DNA from: Hufsiella ginkgonis
Lineage (GTDB): Bacteria; Bacteroidota; Bacteroidia; Sphingobacteriales; Sphingobacteriaceae
Length of the DNA stretch: 64,000 nt
Assembly (NCBI RefSeq): GCF_009834915.1
Contig: NZ_WVHS01000002.1
Coordinates: forward strand, 310,001-374,000
Direction: 5' to 3'
Part shown: positions 1-9,406 of the stretch, in pieces
Position numbering within the stretch: the stretch's first letter is position 1
How the letters are laid out: each line of letters opens with the position of its first letter
Notes under the pieces: generated by a model
What the model saw: the letters and a program-made list of their open reading frames with translations, nothing else
Databases searched by the model: none
What the model was told of the DNA's origin: nothing
Program-made: the position numbers and the translations under genes

Positions 1-719
1 CGATCGTTTATTTCCCTACCTGCATCTCCCGCGTGATGGGAGGCAGTTACCAGGGGAAAGAAAACCTGCCATCCGCGTTCGTACGCGTGTCCGGGAAAGC
101 GGGCGTCAACGCCATTATTCCCAAAGATGTTACGGGTACCTGCTGCGGCCAGATCTATTCGTCGAAAGGATTTTCAAAGGCACTCGAACATACGTCGAAC
201 CAAACCATCCGTAAGATATGGAAATGGACACTGGAGGGGAAACTTCCTGTGGTGACCGATATTACCTCCTGCACATTCCAGCTGCAGGGTTGCCGCCCGC
301 TCCTTACCGAAGAAAATAAGCGGCTTTTCGATCGGCTCACTATCATAGACAGCGTTGATTACGTGCTCGACCACCTCCTTCCACGCATCTCCGTTAAACG
401 AAAAAAAGACAAGGTAGTACTTCACCCCGTTTGTTCCCTGCAAAAAGCCGGGCTGGAGGGCAGGTTTGCCGCTATCGCAGCGGAACTTGCGCACGAGGTA
501 ACTATCCCTTTGCACACCGGCTGCTGCGGGATGGCCGGCGACCGCGGTTTCCTGTACCCGGAACTCACCGCTTCTGCCACTTCACGCGAAGCGGCGGAGG
601 TTAAGCAGCAGGATTTCGACGGCTATTATTCTTCGGCTAAAACCTGCGAAATGGCCCTCTCAGACGCAGTCGGAAAGAACTACGAATCGATCATCTACCT
701 GCTGGATGAGTGCAGTTAA
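1..719 (+). CDS. FAD/Fe-S D-lactate dehydrogenase-like protein, C-terminal part (5' end outside window)
   Basis: The reading frame is open from base 3 with no start codon required, so this is the 3' end of a gene beginning upstream. The visible part is the cysteine-rich (CCG) C-terminal module of large FAD-binding plus 4Fe-4S oxidoreductases of the D-lactate dehydrogenase/glycolate oxidase type. It opens with an YFPTCISR motif and carries TCCGQ and, near the end, GCCGMAGDRGF. The two CCG motifs and PVCSLQKAGL are the usual cysteine ligand pattern of LldE/GlcF-like domains. Family members oxidise a 2-hydroxyacid such as D-lactate and pass electrons on via Fe-S centres to the quinone pool. The FAD domain lies outside the window, so the substrate cannot be judged. 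Confidence 0.75.
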   Translation, partial: IVYFPTCISRVMGGSYQGKENLPSAFVRVSGKAGVNAIIPKDVTGTCCGQIYSSKGFSKALEHTSNQTIRKIWKWTLEGKLPVVTDITSCTFQLQGCRPLLTEENKRLFDRLTIIDSVDYVLDHLLPRISVKRKKDKVVLHPVCSLQKAGLEGRFAAIAAELAHEVTIPLHTGCCGMAGDRGFLYPELTASATSREAAEVKQQDFDGYYSSAKTCEMALSDAVGKNYESIIYLLDECS

Positions 720-901
720 ACCCGGTACAACGTAGGAAACTAAACCTTCGGCGTCCCCGGGTGTCCAAAATAATAGATAGCCCGATATGTATTTGTACGC
801 TTTTGCTACGATCGGAAGCCGGTTAGGGACAATTGACGAGTATAAACCTGTTTGGCATCATTATTTCATAACACGTATAGTTAACAACTAAATTGAAAAT
901 C

Positions 902-1360
902 ATGAAAAAGATCTTAATAGCAGTTGCCATGGCCTCAGTTTTTGCGGCATGTAACAACAAGGCAGAAGAGCAGCGTTTACAGGCAACCCGGGATTCCCTC
1001 AAGGCGGTACAGGCTCAAATGAGGTTAGATAGTGTAAAAAGAGAACAGGAGCTGGCGCTCCAGAAACAACAGGTGGCAGAACGTGAAGCTGTAGCGGCAC
1101 GACGCCAGGCGGCAGCCGCACGCAGCACAAGGGTGGCTGGCTATACCGAATCTGGCTACACCGCCCCGGTTGTACAGCAGAAAAAGGGTATGAGCTCCGC
1201 TGCTAAAGGCGCCCTGATCGGTGCCGGCGCCGGCGCCCTTACCGGAGTACTGGTAGATAAGAAAAATGGTCGTGGTGCGGTGATCGGCGGCGTAGTTGGT
1301 GCCGGTACCGGGTACGCGATCGGTCGTTCGAAGGATAAAAAATCCGGACGAAATCCATAA
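902..1360 (+). CDS. Glycine-zipper lipoprotein
   Basis: 152-residue predicted lipoprotein. The ATG at 902 gives a compact signal peptide (MKKILIAVAMASVFAAC) with lipobox FAAC and Cys17 as the lipidation site. An upstream TTG at 893 is in frame but less likely. Residues about 20-75 are charged and Gln/Ala/Arg-rich, probably coiled coil. Residues about 100-145 are a YMGG/glycine-zipper type segment (GALIGAGAGALTGVLV, GAVIGGVVGAGTGYAIG), a motif of membrane-associating outer-membrane lipoproteins. A strong terminator follows directly, so it is probably monocistronic. The exact role is unknown; envelope stabilisation is a family-based guess. Confidence 0.8.
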   Translation: MKKILIAVAMASVFAACNNKAEEQRLQATRDSLKAVQAQMRLDSVKREQELALQKQQVAEREAVAARRQAAAARSTRVAGYTESGYTAPVVQQKKGMSSAAKGALIGAGAGALTGVLVDKKNGRGAVIGGVVGAGTGYAIGRSKDKKSGRNP

Positions 1361-1392
1361 TATTAAAATATAGCTGCCTGTTAACGGCGGTT

Positions 1393-1434
1393 AAAGAAGG
1401 CCGTCCCGCAGCATGCAGGACGGCCTTCTTTTTT
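1393..1434 (+). terminator. Rho-independent terminator
   Basis: A 14-bp stem (AAAGAAGGCCGTCC at 1393-1406, complement from 1418) with an 11-nt loop is followed by a T run. It sits just downstream of the glycine-zipper lipoprotein gene. Confidence 0.85.
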
Positions 1435-1491
1435 ACGCCTGGTAATAATATCATTTTTATCAACAAAAAAACAGTTTCTTTGTCATTATAA

Positions 1492-1509
1492 TAAAATGAA
1501 TTCATTTTA
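1492..1509. promoter_or_regulatory. 18-bp perfect palindrome upstream of mqo
   Basis: TAAAATGAATTCATTTTA is its own reverse complement. It lies about 70 bp before the mqo start in an AT-rich stretch that also holds related ATCATTTT strings. It has no T tract after it and is not a terminator, so it could be an operator. No regulator can be assigned. Confidence 0.4.
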
Positions 1510-1577
1510 CTTATCATTTTCACCAAAAATAAGCGGATTTTTTCTCAGTTTTGCTTCACGAAACATATCATAAAGAA

Positions 1578-3107
1578 ATGACTATCAAACCGGTTAAATC
1601 GAAGAAAAGTGCAGACGTAGTACTGATAGGTGCGGGAATTATGAGCGCAACCCTGGGCATGCTTCTTAAAGAGCTGGAACCCGGGCTCACCATTGAAATC
1701 ATCGAGCGTTTAGACGTGGCAGCGGCCGAAAGCTCTGACGCCTGGAACAATGCAGGAACGGGCCACTCGGCTTTTTGTGAACTGAACTATACGCCACAGC
1801 GCGAAGATGGTTCGGTGGACGTTGCGAAAGCGGTTAAAATAGCCGAATCCTTTGAAGTTTCGAAAGAGTTTTGGGCCTTTCTGGTAGAGCAGGGACTGGT
1901 AAAAATGCCGGAGAGCTTTATCCGGCGCATCCCCCATATCAGCTTTGTCTGGGGAGAGGACAATGTAGATTATCTTAAAAAACGATATACCGAGCTTCAA
2001 AAATGCCACCTGTTCGAGGGTATGGAATATTCAGAAGACCGTGAGGCCCTCGAAGAATGGATGCCGCTGGTAATGCAGGGACGTGCAGCCGGCGAAAAGG
2101 TGGCTGGCACACGTATGGACCTCGGTACTGATGTGAACTTCGGGTCGCTTACCCGAGCCATTTTTAACCGGCTTAAGGAGATGGACGGCGTAAAATTGCA
2201 TTTCGACCAGGAAGTACGCGACCTGCAAAAACAGGATGACGGTAGCTGGAACATCAAAATAAAAAATACCCAAACAAAAAAAAGCAGGCAGACACGCGCC
2301 CGTTTCGTGTTTATCGGCGCAGGAGGAGGCGCATTGCCTATCCTGATGAAATCGGGTATCCCGGAGGCCAAAGGATTCGGTGGATTCCCGGTCAGCGGCC
2401 AATGGCTCAAATGCGTAAACCGCGATATTATCGAACAACACGATGCCAAAGTATATGGTAAGGCGTCTGTAGGCGCACCGCCCATGTCTGTTCCCCACCT
2501 GGACACGCGCATGATCAAAGGCAAAAAAGAGCTGCTCTTTGGGCCTTATGCCGGTTTCACGACAAAATTTCTCAAAAATGGTTCGTTGTTCGATCTCCCC
2601 AAGTCGATCAAGCTCAACAATATCCTGCCCATGCTGGCCGCCGGTTTAGATAACCTGCCGCTTACCAAATACCTGATCGACCAGGTACGGCAATCGCCGG
2701 AAGATCGCCTGGAGGCGCTGAAAGAGTATTTCCCGGGTGCAAAAATGGAAGACTGGGAACTGGAAGTAGCCGGCCAGCGCGTCCAGGTGATTAAGAAAGA
2801 TGACGAACATACCGGCGTGCTGGAGTTTGGTACCGAAGTGGTAAGCGCCGCCGACGGCTCGATAGCGGCATTGCTGGGCGCTTCGCCAGGCGCTTCTACC
2901 GCCGTTTCTATTATGCTCGACCTCCTCGGCCGGTGTTTCCAGAAAGAAACGGCGTCTGCGGCGTGGAAAGAAAAGCTGGAAAAAATGATCCCTTCTTACG
3001 GTCGTTCCCTCGCAAAGGATCCCGAACTATTACATGTCACCCGCGCCCGAACAACTAAAGTGCTCGAATTGGAAGAGGTTGCGCCGGTAATGGACCCGGT
3101 ATACTAA
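1578..3107 (+). CDS. mqo: Malate:quinone oxidoreductase
   Basis: 509 residues from the ATG at 1578, a typical length for Mqo. It oxidises malate to oxaloacetate with FAD and passes electrons to membrane quinone, replacing or complementing soluble malate dehydrogenase in the TCA cycle. The N-terminal FAD-binding motif VVLIGAGIMSATL is clear. Family-typical segments follow: SSDAWNNAGTGHSAFCELNYTP, the basic GKKELLFGPYAGF stretch and LLGASPGASTA near the C-terminus. A TTG at 1551 is in frame but adds nine residues not expected in the family. No signal peptide is seen; the enzyme is a peripheral inner-membrane protein. The gene stands alone, with a palindrome in its promoter region. Confidence 0.95.
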   Translation: MTIKPVKSKKSADVVLIGAGIMSATLGMLLKELEPGLTIEIIERLDVAAAESSDAWNNAGTGHSAFCELNYTPQREDGSVDVAKAVKIAESFEVSKEFWAFLVEQGLVKMPESFIRRIPHISFVWGEDNVDYLKKRYTELQKCHLFEGMEYSEDREALEEWMPLVMQGRAAGEKVAGTRMDLGTDVNFGSLTRAIFNRLKEMDGVKLHFDQEVRDLQKQDDGSWNIKIKNTQTKKSRQTRARFVFIGAGGGALPILMKSGIPEAKGFGGFPVSGQWLKCVNRDIIEQHDAKVYGKASVGAPPMSVPHLDTRMIKGKKELLFGPYAGFTTKFLKNGSLFDLPKSIKLNNILPMLAAGLDNLPLTKYLIDQVRQSPEDRLEALKEYFPGAKMEDWELEVAGQRVQVIKKDDEHTGVLEFGTEVVSAADGSIAALLGASPGASTAVSIMLDLLGRCFQKETASAAWKEKLEKMIPSYGRSLAKDPELLHVTRARTTKVLELEEVAPVMDPVY

Positions 3108-3153
3108 CCCGCGCCCGCAGAGTTATAATAAGATTACCTACTGGTTAAGCGGC

Positions 3154-3486
3154 TCACGGCTTTGGCTTTAACGTAGGATCTTGCCGCAATGGCGGATGCG
3201 GATCCACCGGGTTTGGCTGCGCATTATGCGGGTTGGGGTTATTCGGAGAGGGCGAAGTTGGTGAAGGCGGACGGAAGTCGATATCTTTCACCTTGTCACG
3301 GTCGCGGTAAACCTTAGCGGTGTCGCCTGTCATTACCACCGATTTTACCGGTTTCTTTGTCGCTTCTGGCGGCGTATGCGTGATTTTGGTTTTGGCTTTC
3401 GTCTTACTGGTCTTCGTTTGGCCATACGCGTTTCCGGCCCACATGAATGCACTTAAAACCAAGGGGATAAGCGGTAATTTTTTCAT
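3154..3486 (-). CDS. Small secreted proline-rich protein
   Basis: 110 residues from the ATG at 3486, chosen because it opens with a normal signal peptide (MKKLPLIPLVLSAFMWAGNAYGQ). The frame stays open upstream to 3555 but those residues look non-coding. The mature part begins Lys/Thr-rich (TKTSKTKAKTK) and ends in a Pro/Asn-rich low-complexity tail (SPTSPSPNNPNPHN, DPHPPLRQDPTLKPKP). No known domain is recognised. Short proline-rich exported proteins of this kind are common and unassigned in Bacteroidota. The gene is convergent with mqo and divergent from htpG. Confidence 0.55.
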   Translation of the reverse strand: MKKLPLIPLVLSAFMWAGNAYGQTKTSKTKAKTKITHTPPEATKKPVKSVVMTGDTAKVYRDRDKVKDIDFRPPSPTSPSPNNPNPHNAQPNPVDPHPPLRQDPTLKPKP

Positions 3487-3628
3487 AACAGTTTTTAGAA
3501 AATGTAAGCTAAAACCGCACCAGTTTTTGTGATCAGGCCGACAGTCTACTGTCATCCTGTCACAACCCCGGTTTTGGAACTATAATTGAGAACAGATCGC
3601 CGGTTAAAAACATAAAAGAATATTAGTT

Positions 3629-5452
3629 ATGCAGGAAAAAGGTTCAATTTCTATTCACACCGAGAATATTTTCCCGATCATCAAAAAGTTCCTCTACTCA
3701 GACCACGAGATCTTTTTGAGGGAACTGGTATCCAACGCGGTAGACGCTACTCAAAAACTAAAGCGCCTCTCCAGCCTGGGTGAATTTAATGGCGAACAGG
3801 GCGATACAAAGATCAGGGTGTCTTTTAGCGAAGCTGACGGTACGATCACAATTTCTGATCGCGGGATCGGGATGACTGCCGACGAGATCAAGAAATACAT
3901 AAACCAGATCGCTTTTTCGGGCGCTACCGAGTTCGTGGAAAAGTATAAGGACAAAGGCGACGATAAACAGATCATTGGCCATTTTGGGCTCGGATTTTAT
4001 TCAGCTTTCATGGTTTCGTCCAAAGTTGAGATCAAATCCCTGTCCTTTAAAGAAGGCAGCGAGGCCGTAAGGTGGGAATGCGACGGCAGCACCGAGTTCG
4101 AAATCACCTCCACAGAAAAAGAGGAACGCGGTTCGGAGGTGATCCTGCACATTGCCGACGACTCCAAAGAGTTTCTCGATAAAGCGCGGTTAGAAGGCAT
4201 CCTGAAAAAATATTGCCGCTTTTTGCCGGTAGAGATCGAGTTTGAAGGCGAAGTGATCAACGATCCTAACCCGATCTGGACCAAATCGCCCTCAGAATTA
4301 ACAGACGAAGACTATAAGAAGTTCTACCAGGACCTTTACCCGTTCTCTGAAGAACCGTTGTTCTGGATCCACCTCAACGTAGATTACCCGTTCAATCTCA
4401 CGGGAGTGCTGTATTTCCCTAAGCTGAAAAACGACTTTGAATTCCAGCGCAGTAAGATCCAGTTATATTCCCGCCAGGTATTTATCACCGATGAAGTGAA
4501 GGATGTGGTGCCCGAATTCCTGATGCTGCTGCATGGCGTGATCGATTCGCCGGATATTCCGTTGAACGTGTCGAGAAGCTTCCTGCAGTCGGATTCGAAC
4601 GTGAAGAAGATCAATACCCACATTACCAAGAAGGTAGCCGATAAACTGGCGGAGCTTTACAACAAGGATGAGAAGGCTTTTGAAGAAAAATGGGACGATA
4701 TCGGTTTGTTCGTGAAGTACGGAATGATCAGCAATGACAAGTTCTACGATAAAGCTAAGGACTTCTGCCTCTACAAAAACACCGATGGCGAGTACTTCAC
4801 GCTCGATAAATACAAGGAGCACATACAGGTAAACCAGCAGGATAAGAACGAAACCCTGGTGGCGCTCTACGCGAGTGATGTAAAGAAACAGGATTCATTT
4901 ATCCAGTCGGCCAAAAAGAAAGGGTACGATGTACTTGAGCTTTCACACCCGCTCGACAGTCACTTTATCCAGATGCTGGAATCGAAAGTAGAGAAGTTCA
5001 CGTTAAAACGCGTGGATTCTGACACTGCCGAAAAACTGATCGAAAAAGAGCATACGCTCGAAAGTACCCTCACCAAGGAAGAAGAAGAAGCACTAAAAGA
5101 AGTTTTCGACAAAGCCGTGAACAACAAAGACCGCAGGGTGAGCTTCGAGCCGATGCCGGCCGATGAGCTCCCGGTTACCGTTACGCTGCCCGAATTTATG
5201 CGCCGCATGAAGGACATGCAGGCACTTGGCGGTGGCGGCATGCAGTTTATGGGCAATATGCCCGAAATGCTGAATGTAGCTGTGAACGCCAACCACCCGC
5301 TGGCTAAAAAGATCCTTGCTGAAGGCGATGAATCCGTAAAGATCGATCTGGCGAAACAAGCTTATGATCTCGCCTTATTGTCGCAGGGTATGCTTACCGG
5401 AAGCGATCTGACTAACTTTATCCGCAGAAGTGTAGACATCACGGTGGGATAA
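3629..5452 (+). CDS. htpG: Molecular chaperone HtpG (Hsp90)
   Basis: 607 residues, consistent with bacterial Hsp90. This is a cytoplasmic ATP-dependent homodimeric chaperone. The GHKL ATPase N-domain shows the family motifs: LRELVSNAVDA with the catalytic Glu, DRGIGM for nucleotide binding, and GHFGLGFYSAFMV as the ATP lid. The middle domain contains LYSRQVFITDE and PLNVSRSFLQ. The C-terminal dimerisation domain ends in a short TVG rather than a eukaryotic MEEVD tail, as expected for bacteria. A terminator follows immediately, so the gene is probably a single transcription unit. Confidence 0.97.
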   Translation: MQEKGSISIHTENIFPIIKKFLYSDHEIFLRELVSNAVDATQKLKRLSSLGEFNGEQGDTKIRVSFSEADGTITISDRGIGMTADEIKKYINQIAFSGATEFVEKYKDKGDDKQIIGHFGLGFYSAFMVSSKVEIKSLSFKEGSEAVRWECDGSTEFEITSTEKEERGSEVILHIADDSKEFLDKARLEGILKKYCRFLPVEIEFEGEVINDPNPIWTKSPSELTDEDYKKFYQDLYPFSEEPLFWIHLNVDYPFNLTGVLYFPKLKNDFEFQRSKIQLYSRQVFITDEVKDVVPEFLMLLHGVIDSPDIPLNVSRSFLQSDSNVKKINTHITKKVADKLAELYNKDEKAFEEKWDDIGLFVKYGMISNDKFYDKAKDFCLYKNTDGEYFTLDKYKEHIQVNQQDKNETLVALYASDVKKQDSFIQSAKKKGYDVLELSHPLDSHFIQMLESKVEKFTLKRVDSDTAEKLIEKEHTLESTLTKEEEEALKEVFDKAVNNKDRRVSFEPMPADELPVTVTLPEFMRRMKDMQALGGGGMQFMGNMPEMLNVAVNANHPLAKKILAEGDESVKIDLAKQAYDLALLSQGMLTGSDLTNFIRRSVDITVG

Positions 5453-5470
5453 ACGGTTAATCATAACTAC

Positions 5471-5504
5471 AAAGCCGCCATCAAGCCGATGGCGGCTTTT
5501 TTTG
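5471..5504 (+). terminator. Rho-independent terminator after htpG
   Basis: A perfect 12-bp stem (AAAGCCGCCATC at 5471-5482, complement 5488-5499) with a 5-nt loop, followed by seven T. Confidence 0.9.
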
Positions 5505-5557
5505 TAAATACAGCCGTTGTTACTTTTCCCTATTTTATGCATCTTCATGGTTTAGCG

Positions 5558-8500
5558 ATGCATTATTCCAGGAAATTTTCACTGCTCTTTTTACTGATCT
5601 GCGGTTTTGTAAAGAACGCGGCAGCACTCGAAATTCTGTTCAACCGCATTTCGGTAAACGATGGGCTCTCATCCAATTTCGTAAACTGCGTATGGCAATC
5701 GAAAGATGGCTTTTTATGGGTAGGAACGGAGAATGGGCTCCAGCGTTTTGACGGGCGGAAATTCATCCAGATCTACCGTGACGACAAATACCAGTTACCT
5801 TCGCTGCCCGTAGACGAGATCACCGGGAGGAAAGACCGAAACGTACTCTGGCTGAGAATGGGACAGGTGCTTGGGCAATATGACCTGAAAACGTTTATGT
5901 TTAAGCGCGCCAATATCGCTAAACTACGCATCCCGGTTGACCGTCACCAGTTTCATTTGAAGACAGACAGCAGGGGTAATATGTATCTCATTATCGTGGG
6001 GTTCGATATCCTGGTCTACAATCCAGCCACCAACACATTCGAACATAATAAGTCAAAACTGGACATTCCGGATCACTGGATGCCTACGATCTTTGCCGAA
6101 GACCCCGCAACCGGTAACATATGGGTGGGAGGGAGACCGGGCCTCGGCCTATTCGACCGGGAAAACGGGCAGTTCTATCACGCGGGAAATAACCCGAAAC
6201 ATATCCCGGCCCTCGCCGAGAAAGCGATCGGGCCCCACCTCACCCACATGATGTTGGAGCCCGGGGGACTTCTCTGGATCATCAGCTGGCCGCCTGCCGG
6301 GCTGCAGGTCAGCTCTTATGACCTGAAAAAGCTCGTTTACCGCAAGTATGACAAAGAGCCATCGGAAGGAACCGTTTACTCTGAAGTTACTAACCTACTG
6401 TATAGCAATGGGATAACTTGGTTATATGGCGTTAGCCTGTTTAATATTCTTGAACCCGGAACGGCTAAATTTTCCCGGTTTTACGATCCTTCCAATACCA
6501 ACTTCGGTATTCGCTTTACGGCGATCAGGCAGCTTTTTGAGGATAATGACCACAATATATGGGTGGCTACCGATAATGGCTTGTATTTGACTTCGATGCT
6601 CCGGCAGGGGATCCGGCACGGCTCTATCCGCCAGTTTAAAGAAGCGAACATCACCTCTATCCGTGCCATCTCCGGGAACCGGGTGATGATCAATAGCTGG
6701 GGCCGAAGATCCGTACCGATCTTCATCGGAAAAAACCTGGTGATAAAAGAGGATACCTCGTTGATCCGGAAGATCTACCGCAGCCAGCAAGACCCTAACC
6801 CGGCATTCGGCACCATCTGGGATAGCCGTGAACATAGTGTAAACGGCGATCAGTGGTTCACCTGCCAGGAGGGTCACCTTGTTTGGTACGAGCGAAAAAA
6901 AGACAGGTCCCACTTTCTTACCCCGGCCGTGTTCGGAGGAAGCACCATACGACAGGTGGTGGAAGATCGGCAGCATTCGCTCTGGTTCGGCACGCAGTCA
7001 GGCAAGTTGTTTAAGCGCGATGCCGATGGAACCTTCAGGATAGCGCAAAACCTGGGTGCGATAGTGACACGGCTTTTTGTAGACCGGCAGGGGCGGATCT
7101 GGGTGGCTACGTCGGGCAATGGACTGTACCTGTTTGATCCGCTTACAGAAAAGATCATCAGTCGCTACGACTCGAAGGCGGGCGCCGATAAGAGCCTCAC
7201 CACATCGACCGTGAACGACATCACACAGCTCAGCGATACTACTTTCGCCGTCGCCTGCTCTGCCAACCTGGACATCCTGAATACGGCTACCCGGCGGATC
7301 AGGCAGTTTTCGACCTATAACGGGCTGCCGCAGCGTATCGTTACCTCGCTGCAGGTCGACGCCAGGGGTCAGCTTTGGATGAGCACCATCGCAGGCATCT
7401 GCAGGTACGACCCCAGAAAAGGAACATTCCGGATGTTCGACCAGCGCGACGGGCTGATTACTACGCTCAACAATGAGAACCTGCTGTCGTCCAGCACCAA
7501 ACTGGCATCGGGAGAGCTGGTATTCGCCGGCGCTAATAAGTTCATTATTTTCGACCCGGAATATGTCCGCGACCTGCAGCGGCCCAAAAACGTATCGATA
7601 ACAGACATCCTGTTATTCTCTGATCACTTGCCCGTGGATTCTATCCAGAAGGCCGGCGGATTAAGGCTCTCGCACCGCGATAACTCGCTAACCATACAGT
7701 TTGCTTCGCTCAGTTATACACAGGGCGACAAGCTGAACTATTATTACCAGTTGGAAGGAGCGGGCGATGAATGGATGCGGGCGGAAAATAACCCCAGCGC
7801 CTCCTTTGCTTCGCTGGCCCATGGCACCTATACCTTCAGGGTGAAATGCGTGAACAGTGAAGGCCTCTGGTCGCCGGGAGTGACCACGTTAAAGATCGAG
7901 ATCCGTCCCGCTTTCTGGCAAACGTGGTGGTTTGCCATCCTGATGGTACTCGGCGCCGCACTGCCGTTTTACCTGATCTACCGGCTGAAAATCAAACGTT
8001 TGAAAGAAGTGCACTCGCTGCGCGAAAAAGTGGCCCGCGACCTGCACGATGACATGGGCTCTACCTTAACCTCTATCAATATCCTGAGCGAGATGGCAGG
8101 CATGAAGCTGAACGGGCAAAATGAAACGGTTAAGACCTACCTCGGCAGGATCAGCAGCAATAGCAGCGAAATGATGGATGCGATGGACGATATCGTATGG
8201 ACCATCAAGCCTTCGAATGACACCCTCTCCAAGTTGTCGGCACGTATGCGCGAATACGCCGCCACGGTATTGGAGCCGCAGAACATTCTTTACACTTTTA
8301 CCACCAACGAAAAAAGCCACCACGTTAAACTGGATATGGATGCACGGCGGAATCTCTTCCTCATTTTTAAAGAGTCGCTGAATAATATTTCCAAATATGC
8401 AGCGGCACAAAACGTGCTCATTCACTTTAAAACCGACAAGTCGACACTCTTTTTAACGATAGAGGATGACGGAAAAGGGTTCGAAACCTCCGCAGTGCCG

Positions 8501-8617
8501 ACAGGTAACGGCCTCGCCAATATGAAAAAGCGAACGGAAATGCTCCAGGGTAAGTTTGCCATCTTTTCCGAAGCAGGAAAGGGCACCCGTATGACGATTG
8601 AAATGCCGCTAACATAA
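5558..8617 (+). CDS. Two-component sensor histidine kinase with beta-propeller sensor domain
   Basis: 1019 residues from the ATG at 5558, which gives a signal peptide (HYSRKFSLLFLLICGFV). An upstream ATG at 5537 is possible. The periplasmic region holds many two-component-propeller repeats, for example DGFLWVGTENGLQRFD and HSLWFGTQSGKLF, then a Y_Y_Y domain (about 700-780). A single membrane helix lies near residue 790-812. The cytoplasmic part is a HisKA_3 dimerisation domain with phospho-acceptor His830 (ARDLHDDMGS) and an ATPase domain with KESLNNISKYA (N box), DDGKGF and GNGLANMKKR. It lacks the fused receiver and AraC domain of one-piece hybrid systems. Its partner is the regulator at 8675. 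Known relatives sense polysaccharide fragments; the ligand here is unknown. Confidence 0.93.
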   Translation: MHYSRKFSLLFLLICGFVKNAAALEILFNRISVNDGLSSNFVNCVWQSKDGFLWVGTENGLQRFDGRKFIQIYRDDKYQLPSLPVDEITGRKDRNVLWLRMGQVLGQYDLKTFMFKRANIAKLRIPVDRHQFHLKTDSRGNMYLIIVGFDILVYNPATNTFEHNKSKLDIPDHWMPTIFAEDPATGNIWVGGRPGLGLFDRENGQFYHAGNNPKHIPALAEKAIGPHLTHMMLEPGGLLWIISWPPAGLQVSSYDLKKLVYRKYDKEPSEGTVYSEVTNLLYSNGITWLYGVSLFNILEPGTAKFSRFYDPSNTNFGIRFTAIRQLFEDNDHNIWVATDNGLYLTSMLRQGIRHGSIRQFKEANITSIRAISGNRVMINSWGRRSVPIFIGKNLVIKEDTSLIRKIYRSQQDPNPAFGTIWDSREHSVNGDQWFTCQEGHLVWYERKKDRSHFLTPAVFGGSTIRQVVEDRQHSLWFGTQSGKLFKRDADGTFRIAQNLGAIVTRLFVDRQGRIWVATSGNGLYLFDPLTEKIISRYDSKAGADKSLTTSTVNDITQLSDTTFAVACSANLDILNTATRRIRQFSTYNGLPQRIVTSLQVDARGQLWMSTIAGICRYDPRKGTFRMFDQRDGLITTLNNENLLSSSTKLASGELVFAGANKFIIFDPEYVRDLQRPKNVSITDILLFSDHLPVDSIQKAGGLRLSHRDNSLTIQFASLSYTQGDKLNYYYQLEGAGDEWMRAENNPSASFASLAHGTYTFRVKCVNSEGLWSPGVTTLKIEIRPAFWQTWWFAILMVLGAALPFYLIYRLKIKRLKEVHSLREKVARDLHDDMGSTLTSINILSEMAGMKLNGQNETVKTYLGRISSNSSEMMDAMDDIVWTIKPSNDTLSKLSARMREYAATVLEPQNILYTFTTNEKSHHVKLDMDARRNLFLIFKESLNNISKYAAAQNVLIHFKTDKSTLFLTIEDDGKGFETSAVPTGNGLANMKKRTEMLQGKFAIFSEAGKGTRMTIEMPLT

Positions 8618-8624
8618 ACATGTG

Positions 8625-8656
8625 ATTGACACCCGGTTTTGAAACCGCTACCTTGC
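8625..8656 (+). promoter_or_regulatory. Candidate Bacteroidota sigma-A promoter for the response regulator
   Basis: ATTG at 8625-8628 and TACCTTGC at 8649-8656 are separated by 20 nt, close to the TTTG-N19-21-TAnnTTTG consensus. This suggests the regulator can be transcribed apart from the kinase. Confidence 0.4.
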
Positions 8657-8674
8657 AATTCTCAAACATGCTAA

Positions 8675-9304
8675 ATGATCCGCATACTGCTGTACGAAGA
8701 TAACTCGCAACTAAGGGAGGGCCTCGCTATCCTGCTGGCCGGCACAGACGGCTTCGAACTGGTGGGCGCCTTCGGCAATTGTACGGCCGTTGCAAAACAG
8801 GTGGAAGAGCTGAACCCTGATGTGATCCTCATGGATATTAACATGCCGCAAACGGACGGCATCGAGGGATTAAAAATTATCCGCCAGTTTAACAAAGAGG
8901 TTAAGATATTGATGCTCACCGTGTTCGACGACAATCAAAGCGTATTCGAGTCGATTAAAAGCGGCGCGAACGGCTATATTTTAAAGAAAACGCCTCCGGC
9001 GAAGCTACTTGAATACATCCACGACGTGCAATCAGGAGGCGCTCCGATGACTTCCTCTATCGCCACGCAGGTGCTGAAAATGTTTAGCAGCAGCCATTCA
9101 TCTACCGACGATTTCAGCCTCTCAGACCGGGAACGAGACGTGCTTCAGTTATTGGTGAACGGGCATAGTTATAAAATGATCGCCGGAGAGCTGTTTATTT
9201 CGATCGATACGGTGCGCTCGCACATCAAAAAAGTGTACGAAAAGCTTCACGTAAACTCTAAAAGCGAAGCAGTTGCCAAAGCCTTAAAAACAAGGCTGTT
9301 CTAA
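8675..9304 (+). CDS. NarL/LuxR-type response regulator
   Basis: 209 residues. The N-terminal receiver domain has the acidic pocket (YEDN), phospho-acceptor Asp54 in ILMDINMPQTDG, the conserved Thr in MLTVFDD and Lys in ILKKTPP. The C-terminal HTH_LuxR domain (about 143-205) shows LSDRERDVLQLLVNGHSYKM and the recognition helix SIDTVRSHIKKVYEKL. The HisKA_3 kinase immediately upstream is the expected partner class for NarL-type regulators, so phosphotransfer between the two is a strong inference. Target genes are not evident. Confidence 0.94.
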   Translation: MIRILLYEDNSQLREGLAILLAGTDGFELVGAFGNCTAVAKQVEELNPDVILMDINMPQTDGIEGLKIIRQFNKEVKILMLTVFDDNQSVFESIKSGANGYILKKTPPAKLLEYIHDVQSGGAPMTSSIATQVLKMFSSSHSSTDDFSLSDRERDVLQLLVNGHSYKMIAGELFISIDTVRSHIKKVYEKLHVNSKSEAVAKALKTRLF

Positions 9305-9332
9305 GCTTACTTCCAAACCCCATATTTATGTG

Positions 9333-9364
9333 ATTGATGTGCCTTAACGGGAGATCTACTTTTG
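9333..9364 (+). promoter_or_regulatory. Bacteroidota-type promoter upstream of ECF sigma gene
   Basis: ATTG at 9333-9336 and TACTTTTG at 9357-9364 with 20-nt spacing match the -33/-7 consensus TTTG/TAnnTTTG. Transcription would begin near 9370, leaving a leader of about 37 nt. Confidence 0.55.
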
Positions 9365-9406
9365 TATTGTTTCTTAACCGAAACAAAATGAAACCGAAAA
9401 CCCGTC

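Noticed and set aside
5489-5557. Sensor kinase start inside the htpG terminator
   Set aside because: The frame is open there, but translation from the terminator stem is unlikely; ATG at 5558 gives a good signal peptide.
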